This document shows positions 1-7,564 of a DNA stretch of 16,060 nucleotides, piece after piece (position 1 is the first letter of the stretch; each line of letters opens with the position of its first letter). A program made the position numbers and the translations under genes. This DNA comes from Bacillota bacterium. GTDB lineage: Bacteria; Bacillota_I; Bacilli_A; RFN20; CAG-826. The notes under the pieces were generated by a model that saw nothing but the letters and a program-made list of their open reading frames with translations, did not search any database and was not told where the DNA came from. The stretch lies in contig DOQE01000063.1 in assembly GCA_003512585.1 (NCBI GenBank), positions 6,727 through 22,786 on the forward strand. Reading direction: 5' to 3'.

Positions 1-683
1 TTGATCATGACTCTTATTCAAAAAGCATTTTGGGGTGGTGCGTACCGACTGTCATTACTGGAGATTGCACGATTGATATAGAAGCATCAAATAGAAATGG
101 GGATTGTGTTATTATCCCTTCATCTAGTTGGAATGGTACTGGTTTTGGCGAGTATATAATGCTTGAGTTATATACTCCGGATAAACTAAATGAATTAGAT
201 TCAAAGGTAGCTTATACCGGTAGGCCACTAGGTTATACGATTCCTGGGGTAAAAATTTATCATATCGACTCAAGGCTAATGGAAGCGAAGTCCGCAGGTG
301 GGAATAAGGTTAATGTCAGTTATTATAATGGGCGTACTCTTTATCCAAAAAGTTCAAATTATTATCAAATTGGTGCGACTAATTGCCAAAAAAGCGTTCA
401 TTATGCAGATGAGGATTATTCTTTAATCCATTTAATGGAAGCAAACGGAATCAATACTTTTAAAAATGCCAATTATGGGACTAATGCTACTCTATTTAAA
501 AAAGGTTCGACTTTCTCGCTAGAAAAATTTGGTAAAAATTTCTTTGTGGAACATAAAACCAATAACGATGGATTATTGCCTTCTACTATTTATACTTTAA
601 ATAATGGGGACGAATTGCCTGTGGAAATAAAAATAAATTCTGTTTTTGCCAATAAAGCGTCCATTTCTTTCTCTTTTAAATAG
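1..683 (+). CDS. C-terminal part of M6-family (immune inhibitor A-like) metalloprotease, 5'-truncated by window
   Basis: The reading frame is open from base 3 to the TAG at 681-683 with no stop before it, so the gene starts outside the window and the TTG at 30 should not be taken as its start. The first residues read DHDSYSKSILGWCVP. A D-H-x-S-x-x-K then L-G-W stretch is what follows the metal site in M6-type secreted metalloproteases of gut Firmicutes, where the sequence runs through a conserved Leu-Gly-Trp into a beta-rich C-terminal region. The remaining part is rich in Asn, Tyr, Gly and Ser and has no membrane segment or sorting signal, as expected for the end of an exported protein. The zinc motif HExxH would lie upstream and cannot be checked here, so activity is unknown. 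The family assignment rests on this one motif and general composition. The gap to smpB is 15 bases. Confidence 0.6.
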   Translation, partial: DHDSYSKSILGWCVPTVITGDCTIDIEASNRNGDCVIIPSSSWNGTGFGEYIMLELYTPDKLNELDSKVAYTGRPLGYTIPGVKIYHIDSRLMEAKSAGGNKVNVSYYNGRTLYPKSSNYYQIGATNCQKSVHYADEDYSLIHLMEANGINTFKNANYGTNATLFKKGSTFSLEKFGKNFFVEHKTNNDGLLPSTIYTLNNGDELPVEIKINSVFANKASISFSFK

Positions 684-698
684 GCTTAAAATTAAAAC

Positions 699-1178
699 AT
701 GGCTAAAAAAAGAGATTCATCGACATTATTAGAAAATAGAAAAGCCCACTTTTTATATTTTTTAAGTGACTTTATAGTTGCTGGATTGGTTTTGACTGGC
801 ACGGAAATCAAATCTTTAAGGGCAAGGAATGCTTCTTTAAGCGATTCTTATGTTTATTGTAAAAACGGCGAAGCCTTTATTGCCAATATGCATATTGCCC
901 CGTATAAAGATGGTACTTTTTCTAATGTAGATCACCTTCGCGACAGAAAGTTATTGCTTAATAAAAAAGAAATTAAAAAATTAGAAAGTAAATTAAAACA
1001 AGGTGGCTATACTTGCGTTCCTACTAAAGTTTTTTTAAGCCATGGGTATGCTAAAATGGAAATTGCGTTAGCTAAAGGCAAGCAAGCTCACGATAAAAGG
1101 GATTCTATAAAAGAAAGAGATGCTAAACGTAGTATAGACAAGGCTAGAAAAGAGGGGGCGAGGGTTAAAGATGAATGA
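699..1178 (+). CDS. smpB: SsrA-binding protein SmpB
   Basis: SmpB binds tmRNA and brings it to stalled ribosomes for trans-translation, tagging the incomplete peptide and releasing the ribosome. The 159-residue length is normal. Clear family signatures are N-R-K-A near residue 14, the G-T-E-I-K-S-L-R block near residues 35-42, N-M-H-I-A-P-Y near 63, H-D-K-R-D near 131-135 and the basic C-terminal tail (R-D-x-x-R-x-I-D-K-A-R-K) that enters the mRNA channel. ATG 699 gives the expected MAKK start; the ribosome binding site is weak (TAGG 681-684, rather far). The stop overlaps the next gene by 8 bases, suggesting coupled translation. smpB often follows rnr in Firmicutes; here an M6-like protease gene precedes it. 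No tmRNA gene was seen in the window. Confidence 0.96.
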   Translation: MAKKRDSSTLLENRKAHFLYFLSDFIVAGLVLTGTEIKSLRARNASLSDSYVYCKNGEAFIANMHIAPYKDGTFSNVDHLRDRKLLLNKKEIKKLESKLKQGGYTCVPTKVFLSHGYAKMEIALAKGKQAHDKRDSIKERDAKRSIDKARKEGARVKDE

Positions 1179-2373
1179 TTTCGATTCACTTAATGAATTT
1201 CCTTCTTTTAATTTTTCCAAAGCCATTTCCAAGGCAAATTTAAAATCAAATATCCCCTTAATAAAAATAACTGGAAGTAATGGAAAAAGCGTCACCTCCT
1301 CAATATTATCGAATATATACGTTCATAACGATTATAAAGTCTGCTCTTTATATCATCTATATGTAACTGCCCCATATAAAAACATTGCTTTTAACAACGA
1401 ATCGATTTCTTTAGAGGAATTTAATTCTTATTTAGAAAGGTATAAAAAGATAATTTCGAAATATAAATTAAGCAAATGGGAAGCCGTTTCTCTTATTTTC
1501 TTTGCTTTTGTAAAAGAAATGAACCCTGATTTAGTTATAGTTGAATTTGATGAAACTTATTGCCAAGTGGAATCTTATTTAGATGAGGAAAACGAAGTCT
1601 TATCAATTCTAACTTCTTTAAGTTTGGATCATACGGAAGAATTGGGATCGACTTTAAGCTTAATTGCTTCCTCTTATTGCTTGAATTTTGCTAGAGAGAG
1701 CAAGCTTCTTTGTTGCAAATTAGATGATGATACGAAGAAAGTAGTTTTTGATTTAACAAAAGATAATGATTCTTCTTTTTATGAAGTGGATTCATATTTT
1801 TCACCTCATTATAACGAAAAAGGAAATTTGGTTTTTTCCTATCGCCCTTTTAAAGAATTAGAAATTGCTTCTGAATATTTGTTTTATGTAGAAGATGCTT
1901 GCTTGGCTATTGAAGCTAGCAAAATATTAAGTGATAAGTTTCCTTTGAAAAAAGAAAAAATAGAAGAGGCGTTACTTAATTTAATTGATATTGACGAGGG
2001 AAAAAGAATTAAGGAAAACATTTATTTGTTCTCCTGCTCTAATTTAGAAGCGTTTACTCTTTTATCTAAATCCTTTTCTATTATTTCCAAAGGAAATCCT
2101 TTTCATATAATAGTTTCGCTTCATAGTGATAAAAATTTATCGTCGATACTGCCTTTACTGGCCATCAATACTTCTTTTATTACATTTACCTATGCTTCTA
2201 GTTTATGCCGCGATGAAATCGGTTATTCTCTTTATTTAGATGATTTTCCCTATGTTAAAGATCCTATCGAAGCAGTAAAACAGATTAAACCTAAATACCC
2301 GGATGATATTATCATAGTTTGCGGCTGCCGCGAAATTGTGGAGTTAATGGAAAATGAAGCAAAAAGACGATGA
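1171..2373 (+). CDS. Divergent FolC/Mur-ligase-like ATP-dependent ligase
   Basis: This 400-residue protein has the layout of folylpolyglutamate/dihydrofolate synthases (FolC), which add glutamate to folates. The P-loop is G-S-N-G-K-S at residues 35-40 after a beta strand, and the block S-L-D-H-x-E-x-L-G-x-T-L-x-x-I-A (about 151-166) matches the FolC segment that starts with S-L-D-H and ends in T-L-x-x-I-A. Two family hallmarks are missing: the E-K-A-G-I-x-K segment that should follow (with the lysine that is carbamylated) reads S-Y-C-L-N-F-A here, and the D-G-A-H-N motif of the C-terminal domain is replaced by F-S-C-S-N (287-291). The preceding P-G-R region is reduced to E-G-K-R-I. It may be a fast-evolving FolC, a relative with another substrate, or inactive. 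ATG 1171 has AGGG at 1161-1164 and overlaps smpB by 8 bases. Confidence 0.72.
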   Translation: MNDFDSLNEFPSFNFSKAISKANLKSNIPLIKITGSNGKSVTSSILSNIYVHNDYKVCSLYHLYVTAPYKNIAFNNESISLEEFNSYLERYKKIISKYKLSKWEAVSLIFFAFVKEMNPDLVIVEFDETYCQVESYLDEENEVLSILTSLSLDHTEELGSTLSLIASSYCLNFARESKLLCCKLDDDTKKVVFDLTKDNDSSFYEVDSYFSPHYNEKGNLVFSYRPFKELEIASEYLFYVEDACLAIEASKILSDKFPLKKEKIEEALLNLIDIDEGKRIKENIYLFSCSNLEAFTLLSKSFSIISKGNPFHIIVSLHSDKNLSSILPLLAINTSFITFTYASSLCRDEIGYSLYLDDFPYVKDPIEAVKQIKPKYPDDIIIVCGCREIVELMENEAKRR

Positions 2374-2521
2374 ACCAAAAATAGATGAATCTTTATTAAC
2401 GGCGGAACAAAAAGAAGAATTGAAATCAAAGAAGCCAAACATTCCGTTTTTAATTTTCGTTGGGGTCGTTTTGCTTTTGATGATTGCCTGTATCGTTGTT
2501 ATATTTTCTTTAAAAAATTAA
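2354..2521 (+). CDS. Small single-pass membrane protein, 55 residues, unknown function
   Basis: A short frame, ATG 2354 to TAA 2519-2521, reads MKQKDDEPKIDESLLTAEQK and continues with a charged stretch, then one strongly hydrophobic helix at about residues 31-52 (starting I-P-F-L-I-F-V-G-V-V) and a short FSLKN tail. A charged cytoplasmic N-terminus followed by one membrane span is a sensible protein layout and is unlikely by chance. It begins inside the end of the FolC-like gene (20-base overlap), so its translation is probably coupled. No enzymatic motif is visible and I do not recognise the family; it is likely a small inner-membrane protein of unknown role. The inferred topology is N-in, C-out. 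Confidence 0.66.
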   Translation: MKQKDDEPKIDESLLTAEQKEELKSKKPNIPFLIFVGVVLLLMIACIVVIFSLKN

Positions 2522-2537
2522 TGTCTTTAGAAAAAAT

Positions 2538-2579
2538 AAAAAAAGAAATTGCTATAGTGTCTAATGATTTCTCTTTTTT
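2538..2579 (+). terminator. Probable AT-rich terminator after the smpB operon
   Basis: An A-run with GAAAT (2538-2549) pairs with ATTTC-T-C-T6 (2567-2579), giving about 12 base pairs with one bulged C and ending in six Ts. The stem is almost only A-T and the loop is 17 bases, so it is a weaker case than the other terminators in the window, but it lies directly after the last gene of the operon and before a new promoter. Confidence 0.4.
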
Positions 2580-2621
2580 GTTATTTCCTTTATAAAAAAG
2601 AAATCTCTATTGCTTTTGAAG

Positions 2622-2652
2622 TTGTAGTTTCATTGGACTATTTTTTTATAAT
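2622..2652 (+). promoter_or_regulatory. Candidate sigma-A promoter for the deaminase-ECF operon
   Basis: A perfect TATAAT lies at 2647-2652. The best -35 is TTGTAG at 2622-2627 with a long 19-base spacer. Transcription would begin near 2659 and give a leader of about 70 bases before ATG 2732. The -10 is convincing; the -35 is not certain. I see no known riboswitch in the leader. Confidence 0.42.
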
Positions 2653-2731
2653 TAAGGTTAAAAAGTAAAACTTTAGGTGACTAAAAAAGTTTATATGATT
2701 ATCATATAAAGGTTAGAAAGAAGGCACGTTA

Positions 2732-3223
2732 ATGGATAATTCTAAACCTAGAAAAGATAATCTTAAGTGGGATGAATATTTTATGGGGATAGCTCTACTA
2801 TCTTCAATGCGTTCTAAAGACCCGTCAACTCAAGTTGGCGCTTGCATAGTCGATAAAGACAACAAAGTTGTTTCCATTGGCTATAACGGCATGCCAAGAG
2901 GAGTAGACGATAATGAAATTCCTTGGGGGCATGGAGAAGGATTGGATTCAAAATATCTTTACGTTTGCCACGCTGAATTCAACGCCATTTTAAATACAAG
3001 AAACGGCAGCGCTTTATCTGGGTGCAAAATTTATGTCACTTTATTTCCGTGCAACGAATGCGCCAAGGCCATTGTCCAGGTTGGAATAAAAGAAGTTATT
3101 TATCTTGGCGATAAATATCATGATGGAATCGAGGCTACGGCATCTAGGAAGATTTTGGATTTATCTGGAGTCAAATATAGGGCATACACAGGAAGGGAAC
3201 TTCGTTTGAATGTTGGGAAATAG
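2732..3223 (+). CDS. comEB: Deoxycytidylate (dCMP) deaminase, ComEB-type
   Basis: dCMP deaminase turns dCMP into dUMP, the precursor for thymidylate, using zinc. The 163-residue length fits. Zinc and catalytic residues are visible: C-H-A-E at 79-82 (His80 zinc ligand, Glu82 proton shuttle) and P-C-N-E-C at 106-110 (Cys107 and Cys110 ligands). The N-terminal W-D-E-Y-F-M and the segment with S-K-D-P-S-T-Q-V-G-A followed by G-Y-N-G-M-P-R-G are typical of dCMP deaminases rather than tRNA or cytidine deaminases. The ribosome binding site AGAAAGAAGG (2715-2724) is 7 bases before ATG 2732. It is first in a run of overlapping genes; the next gene overlaps its end by 14 bases. The comEB name comes from the Bacillus locus; no other competence gene is here. 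Confidence 0.93.
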   Translation: MDNSKPRKDNLKWDEYFMGIALLSSMRSKDPSTQVGACIVDKDNKVVSIGYNGMPRGVDDNEIPWGHGEGLDSKYLYVCHAEFNAILNTRNGSALSGCKIYVTLFPCNECAKAIVQVGIKEVIYLGDKYHDGIEATASRKILDLSGVKYRAYTGRELRLNVGK

Positions 3224-3425
3224 AGGCTTTTTCTATCGTCTTTGTATAATGGTTATTGTCTTTTTGATAGCGGGACTACCCTTTTTGATTCCCCTTTCTT
3301 TAGATAAGAACACGGCTTCTTGGCTTGTTTATACTATTGTTGGGATTTACTGTGGTGTTTTCTTAATTTGTGAAGTTGCTTTGGAAGTTTATATATATTT
3401 AAAGAAGAAAAAAAGAGAAAAATGA
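3210..3425 (+). CDS. Small two-span membrane protein, 71 residues, unknown
   Basis: The protein has two hydrophobic helices, about residues 11-29 and 38-62, joined by a short polar loop, and ends in a very basic tail (KKKKREK). This layout predicts a hairpin with both ends in the cytoplasm. No functional motif is visible. The start at ATG 3210 is favoured by GGAAGGGAA (3191-3199) about 10 bases upstream; the in-frame ATG at 3249 would remove the start of the first helix. It overlaps the deaminase gene by 14 bases and ecfA1 by 4 (ATGA), so it is made with them. Its place directly before ecfA1 might suggest a link with the transporter, but it is far too small to be a typical substrate-binding S component (usually five or six spans). 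Confidence 0.72.
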   Translation: MLGNRGFFYRLCIMVIVFLIAGLPFLIPLSLDKNTASWLVYTIVGIYCGVFLICEVALEVYIYLKKKKREK

Positions 3426-4243
3426 ATAATGTTTGTTCTATAAATAATCTTTCCTTTTCTTATGAAGAAAACAAATCGACTTTGAAAAACATTTCTTTTG
3501 ATATACCTTCTTCTAGCTATTGCGCCATAATCGGACATAATGGATCAGGCAAATCCACTTTGGCGAAACTAATTATGGGCTTGCTTGAACCTAATGAAGG
3601 TGAAATTAGTTTATTTGGAAAGAAGTTAGAGAAGAAAAGCTTAAAAGAATTAAGAAGAAAAATGGGGATAGTCTTTCAAAATCCTGATAATCAATTCGTG
3701 GGTTCAACTGTAGAAGATGATATTGCTTTTGGGCTAGAAAATAGAAACATTCCGCGAGAAGAAATGGTTAAGAATGTTGATTATATTTGTAAGAAAGTTG
3801 GCATGGAAGATTTTAAAAAGCATGAGCCTTCTTCTTTAAGTGGCGGTCAAAAACAAAGGGTTGCTATTGCAGGAGTTTTATCCTTGGGAGTTGATTTTAT
3901 TATTTTTGATGAAGCTACAGCTATGTTAGATCCAAAAGGAAAAAAAGAAATTGCTTCCTTAATCTTGGATATTAAAAAAGAAAACTCCTCTTTAACGATT
4001 TTATCTATTACGCACGATGTCGAAGAAGCTTCTAAAGCTGACGAGGTAATTGTAATTAATGACGGCTCTATTTTTATGAAGGGAAAACCGGAAGAGATAT
4101 TTTCAAAAGTAGATGAGCTTCGTTCTATTTCTTTGGATGTTCCATTTTTTTATTCTTTAAAATATCAATTAGAAAAAGAAGGTCTTGAAATACCTTCTTC
4201 TATTAAAAACGAAGAAGAGTTGGGGGAATATTTATGCCGATAG
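3422..4243 (+). CDS. ecfA1: ECF transporter ATPase EcfA1
   Basis: One of the two ATP-hydrolysing subunits that power energy-coupling-factor transporters, which take up vitamins and metal ions through exchangeable S components. ABC motifs are complete: Walker A G-H-N-G-S-G-K-S-T (38-46), Q-loop Gln86 in V-F-Q-N-P-D-N-Q, signature L-S-G-G-Q-K-Q-R (139-146), Walker B I-I-F-D-E (160-164) and switch His198 in T-H-D. The segment D-E-A-T-A-M-L-D-P is typical of EcfA1. At 273 residues its length is normal. It overlaps the preceding small membrane protein by 4 bases and ecfA2 by 10. No S component is in the window, as expected for a shared (group II) module whose S components are encoded elsewhere. 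Confidence 0.95.
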   Translation: MNNVCSINNLSFSYEENKSTLKNISFDIPSSSYCAIIGHNGSGKSTLAKLIMGLLEPNEGEISLFGKKLEKKSLKELRRKMGIVFQNPDNQFVGSTVEDDIAFGLENRNIPREEMVKNVDYICKKVGMEDFKKHEPSSLSGGQKQRVAIAGVLSLGVDFIIFDEATAMLDPKGKKEIASLILDIKKENSSLTILSITHDVEEASKADEVIVINDGSIFMKGKPEEIFSKVDELRSISLDVPFFYSLKYQLEKEGLEIPSSIKNEEELGEYLCR

Positions 4244-5097
4244 ATATTTCCTCTTTATTCTATACATACAACATAAAAACCCCATTGGAACATAGAGCCT
4301 TAAACGACATTAATTTGCATATTGAAGAAGGGGATTTTTTGGGTTTGGTTGGTAGGACTGGCTGCGGTAAATCTACTTTAATCCAACACTTAAACGCCTT
4401 ATTGACTCCAACTTCTGGGGTCGTTAAGGTCGATGAATTCATTAATTCGAGCCAAAAAAAGAAAACAACGAAAAAAATGTCCCCCCTTAGAAAAAGAGTC
4501 GGCCTTGTTTTTCAATTTTCTGAGTATCAATTATTCGAAGAAACAGTTTTAAAAGATGTCTGTTTCGGACCTAAAAATTTTAATAGAAGCAAAGAAGAGT
4601 CAATTTATGATGCAAAAAAGGCTTTGGAAATGGTTGGGCTAGATTCTTCTTTTTATGATAGGTCTCCATTTGAGTTAAGCGGAGGAGAGAAAAGGCGAGT
4701 GGCTATTGCGGGGATTTTAGCTATAAAGCCAAAATATTTGGTTGTTGATGAACCGACTTCGGGATTAGATCCCATGGGAGCAAAGGATATGATGGATTTA
4801 TTTGAAAAAATCCATCAAGAAGGCACGACTATAATTTTGGTTACCCACGATATGGATATCCTTCTTTCCTATTGCAATAAAGTTGTTGTCATGGAAGAAG
4901 GAAAAATAGTTAAGCAATGCAGTCCTAACGCTTTATTTGAAATTGACTGCGAATCCTATTCATTGGAAACCCCTAAAGTATTATCCTTTGCCTCTATTTT
5001 AAAAAACAAAGGAATGGATTTGGATTTAAAAAATATTAAGGACGTGGAGTCATTATCTAAACAAATATTTTCTTTAAGGAGCAAACGAAATGGCTAA
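4234..5097 (+). CDS. ecfA2: ECF transporter ATPase EcfA2
   Basis: The second ATPase of the ECF module, forming a heterodimer with EcfA1. Motifs: Walker A G-R-T-G-C-G-K-S-T (40-48), Q-loop Gln94 in the EcfA2-type F-Q-F-x-E-Y-Q-L-F-E-E-T-V block (93-105), signature L-S-G-G-E-K-R-R (148-155), Walker B L-V-V-D-E-P (169-174) and His205 in T-H-D. That F-Q-F...F-E-E-T-V block separates EcfA2 from EcfA1. The 287-residue length is normal. A lysine-rich insertion (around residues 73-82) sits between Walker A and the Q-loop. ATG 4234 is preceded by a GGGGGAA stretch and overlaps ecfA1 by 10 bases; the end overlaps ecfT by 8. Confidence 0.95.
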   Translation: MPIDISSLFYTYNIKTPLEHRALNDINLHIEEGDFLGLVGRTGCGKSTLIQHLNALLTPTSGVVKVDEFINSSQKKKTTKKMSPLRKRVGLVFQFSEYQLFEETVLKDVCFGPKNFNRSKEESIYDAKKALEMVGLDSSFYDRSPFELSGGEKRRVAIAGILAIKPKYLVVDEPTSGLDPMGAKDMMDLFEKIHQEGTTIILVTHDMDILLSYCNKVVVMEEGKIVKQCSPNALFEIDCESYSLETPKVLSFASILKNKGMDLDLKNIKDVESLSKQIFSLRSKRNG

Positions 5098-5950
5098 CTT
5101 TGCTATTGGTAGATATGTTCCTTATAACTCTTTTTTGCATAGGCTTGATGCTAGAAGCAAAGTTGCCATGACCATTTTCTTGATGATTGCTGTTTTTATG
5201 GATTATCCAACTTGGTCGATGAGAGCTTTAGTAGGCGGAGTCATCTTTCTTTTCCTTCTAATTCTTTTATATATTTCAAAGATGAAAATAAGCTCTATCC
5301 TTTCCTCTTTAAAAAGCATGTGGTTTATGATTATCTTTTTATTGCTTATTTATATATTGGTGCCAAAGGCAAATAATACCTTGGGTATTGCTTTTAAAAT
5401 AAATGATTTTGTTGTTTATTGGGACTCTTTTGCCGAAGCCTTTAGGATAATAATGCGTTTAGTTATGATGATCATGATTACAATGATATTAACAGCGACG
5501 ACTAGGCCTTTGGATTTAACATTTGCTTTGGAATGGTATCTATATCCTTTAAGAATTGTTCATTTTCCAGTCAGTGAAATTGCCATGATGCTTTCGATTG
5601 CCCTAAGGTTTATTCCAACTTTGTTAGATGATGCCGACAGGATAATGAAAGCCCAAGCTAGTCGCGGTGTCGATTTTAAACATGGAAAAATTAAAGAAAA
5701 AATATTAGGCATTACTTCTTTAATCATTCCTTTGTTTGTTTCTTCGTTTGTTAGAAGCGATGAATTAGCTTCTGCGATGGAATGTAGAGGCTATGACCCA
5801 AGAGAAAAAAGAAGCAGATATAGACAATATAAATTTTATATAGGAGATGTTATTTCCATTATATTCGTAGCTGTTTTTGTAGCAGGGGTAATGAGCATTT
5901 CCATACTTAATTTCGATGTCTTTGCCTATTTTGGGATAGCTGCCTTATGA
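5090..5950 (+). CDS. ecfT: ECF transporter transmembrane coupling protein EcfT
   Basis: EcfT is the membrane subunit that joins the two ATPases to the S component. The protein has hydrophobic spans at about residues 25-38, 47-63, 77-92, 118-136 and 252-274. The two short coupling motifs that contact EcfA1 and EcfA2 are present as A-S-R-G (190-193) within F-I-P-T-L-L...R-I-M-K-A-Q, and E-C-R-G-Y (231-235) after S-D-E-L-A-S-A-M. Length of 286 residues is slightly above the usual 265. AAGGAG at 5076-5081 stands 8 bases before ATG 5090. It overlaps ecfA2 by 8 bases and truA by 4. Confidence 0.94.
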   Translation: MANFAIGRYVPYNSFLHRLDARSKVAMTIFLMIAVFMDYPTWSMRALVGGVIFLFLLILLYISKMKISSILSSLKSMWFMIIFLLLIYILVPKANNTLGIAFKINDFVVYWDSFAEAFRIIMRLVMMIMITMILTATTRPLDLTFALEWYLYPLRIVHFPVSEIAMMLSIALRFIPTLLDDADRIMKAQASRGVDFKHGKIKEKILGITSLIIPLFVSSFVRSDELASAMECRGYDPREKRSRYRQYKFYIGDVISIIFVAVFVAGVMSISILNFDVFAYFGIAAL

Positions 5951-6693
5951 AAAAACATTATCTTTGTACTTGTTCATACCGGGGTGCTAATTATTTTGGC
6001 TTTCAAAGGCAAAATAAATTTCCAAGCGTTCAAGAAGAAATAGAAAAGGCCCTTCTTTTTCTTTTTAAAGAAGAGACAAAAATAAAAGGGGCGGGTAGGA
6101 CGGATGCAAAGGTTCATGCAAAAGGGCAAACGTTTTCTTTTTTCTCAACTCCCATTGCCAATAAGGAAAAGTTTCTATTTGCCTTTAATAGACTTCTTCC
6201 CATGGATATTAGCGTTAATGATATTAAAGAAGTTCCTTTTTCTTTTGACGCAAGGCATTCTTGCATCGGCAAAGTGTATGAATACAGATTTTGTTTTGGA
6301 GAAAAAGACCCTTTTAAAACTGAATTTGAGGCCTATATAGGAAAAAGAGATTTCGATACTATTTCCTTTATTGATGCTTGCGATGTTTTCGTAGGTATTC
6401 ATAATTTCCAATCTTTTACAACTAAAAAAGAGGATAAAGATGGTTTTATTAGGGACATGACGTTAATTTCACCAAAATTTGATAAAAAAAGAAAAGCTAT
6501 TTCCATTATTTTTAAATCCAATGGGTTTATGACCTATCAAATTCGCCTTATGGTCGGTGCATTGATTAAGGTCGGCTTAGGGAAATTAAGCAAAAATGAC
6601 ATTAAGGAAAGATTGGAATCTAAAAGCAGGAACATCATGTCTTTTAAAGCACCGGGAGAAGGCTTGACGTTGCTTGAGGTTATTTATGAATAA
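5947..6693 (+). CDS. truA: tRNA pseudouridine(38-40) synthase TruA
   Basis: TruA changes uridines 38, 39 and 40 in the tRNA anticodon arm to pseudouridine. The catalytic motif G-R-T-D-A-K-V-H-A is at residues 50-58, with Asp53 as the nucleophile. Other family blocks are Y-R-G-A-N-Y-F-G-F-Q-R-Q near 11-22, D-A-R-H-S-C-x-G-K-V-Y-E-Y near 98-110, and F-M-T-Y-Q-I-R-L-M-V-G near the C-terminus. The 248-residue length is normal. Start ATG 5947 shares ATGA with the ecfT stop, so it depends on coupling rather than a good binding site. The ecfT-truA order is standard in Firmicutes, where rplM normally comes next; here it does not. Confidence 0.96.
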   Translation: MKKHYLCTCSYRGANYFGFQRQNKFPSVQEEIEKALLFLFKEETKIKGAGRTDAKVHAKGQTFSFFSTPIANKEKFLFAFNRLLPMDISVNDIKEVPFSFDARHSCIGKVYEYRFCFGEKDPFKTEFEAYIGKRDFDTISFIDACDVFVGIHNFQSFTTKKEDKDGFIRDMTLISPKFDKKRKAISIIFKSNGFMTYQIRLMVGALIKVGLGKLSKNDIKERLESKSRNIMSFKAPGEGLTLLEVIYE

Positions 6694-7480
6694 TTTTGAA
6701 TATAACTATCACACTCATACTAGCAGGTGTGGGCACGCTTGCGGACTAGATGAAGAATATGTTATTGAAGCTATAAAAAACGGCAATAAAAGAATGGGTT
6801 TCAGCGACCACGTTATGCTTCCTAATATCTCCCAGCCTGGAATGAGGGGCGAGTTTTCTTTATTTGATAGTTATGTCAATTCCGTGAATAGGTTAAAGAA
6901 AAAATACAAAAACCAAATTGAAATAAAGTTGGGATTTGAATGCGAGTGGTATGGAAATACTTTTAAGAATTATTATGAAGATTTGCTTCAGCATAAGGGG
7001 TTTGACTATTTAATACTAGGACAGCATTGCTTTTTAAACCAAGGCAGAATGATTTTTTATAAAAGCATCGCAGATGAAGAAAAAGGGTGCGAACTATACG
7101 CCTCGGATTTAATTGACGGGATTAGAAGTGGTTTGTTTTCTTATGTTTGTCACCCAGACTTTTTTATTTTAGGATCAGAAGGCATTTCCAATATTGATGA
7201 AATCTCAACTAGGATTGCTTTAGAAGCTAAAAAAGCGAATATCCCATTAGAAATCAACATGGGACAAACTAGGAGACTTTCCTTTCCTAAGGCAGCCTCT
7301 CCTTATGAGCCTTATTATCCATATGTCCCTTTTTGGAAAATAGTTAAGGAAATAGGCAATAAAATAGTAGTAGGCGTTGATGCTCATAATCCTAGTGATT
7401 TTTCAAGAAGCGATTATCTTGCCCTAAGAAAATTCATAAAGGATTTGAATTTAAAAGTCAGTGATGATTTTATGCTTTAA
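6686..7480 (+). CDS. PHP-domain phosphatase, histidinol-phosphatase (HisJ) family
   Basis: A PHP-fold metal phosphoesterase of 264 residues. Likely metal-site residues, with ATG 6686 as start: H-T-H-T at 9-12, His17 in C-G-H-A, S-D-H at 40-42, Glu85 in G-F-E-C-E, His114 in L-G-Q-H, His156 in C-H-P-D and D-A-H at 232-234. This set fits the HisJ/HolPase family that removes phosphate from L-histidinol phosphate. No other histidine-synthesis gene is nearby, and many family members in hosts without that pathway have unknown substrates, so only the family is given. ATG 6686 is preferred to the in-frame TTG at 6674 because AGGT (6677-6680) lies 5 bases before it and homologues start just before H-T-H. 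It overlaps truA by 8 bases and ends the long operon. Confidence 0.86.
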   Translation: MNNFEYNYHTHTSRCGHACGLDEEYVIEAIKNGNKRMGFSDHVMLPNISQPGMRGEFSLFDSYVNSVNRLKKKYKNQIEIKLGFECEWYGNTFKNYYEDLLQHKGFDYLILGQHCFLNQGRMIFYKSIADEEKGCELYASDLIDGIRSGLFSYVCHPDFFILGSEGISNIDEISTRIALEAKKANIPLEINMGQTRRLSFPKAASPYEPYYPYVPFWKIVKEIGNKIVVGVDAHNPSDFSRSDYLALRKFIKDLNLKVSDDFML

Positions 7481-7525
7481 AATAGGCTATATTTTATATT
7501 TTTCTTCCCTATTAGGCTAAAGCAG

Positions 7526-7534
7526 TGATATAGT
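7526..7534 (+). promoter_or_regulatory. Candidate extended -10 promoter for the yebC-family gene
   Basis: TGATATAGT at 7526-7534 is an extended -10 (TG-N-TATAGT). No good -35 is found at the usual distance. Transcription would begin near 7540 and the ribosome site AAGGAG (7551-7556) is 8 bases before the ATG at 7565. I see no convincing terminator for the upstream operon in 7481-7525, so read-through is also possible. A TAGGCTA direct repeat (7483-7489 and 7513-7519) lies in this gap. Confidence 0.38.
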
Positions 7535-7564
7535 AAACCCGCAAAAAAACAAGGAGTTTTTTAT

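Noticed and set aside
30..683. TTG at 30 as the start of a complete 217-residue protein
   Set aside because: The frame is open to the window edge and the residues before the TTG continue the protease motif, so it is an internal leucine codon.
1068..1295. Minus-strand open frame across the smpB/FolC-like junction
   Set aside because: It is antisense to two well supported genes, with no ribosome site or known motif.
2521..2595. 24-codon frame starting at the stop of the 55-residue protein
   Set aside because: It runs through the A- and T-rich arms of the probable terminator, has no ribosome site and no protein-like features.
6674..6685. TTG start for the PHP phosphatase, four codons upstream
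   Set aside because: The ATG at 6686 has a well placed AGGT and gives the normal short lead before H-T-H-T.
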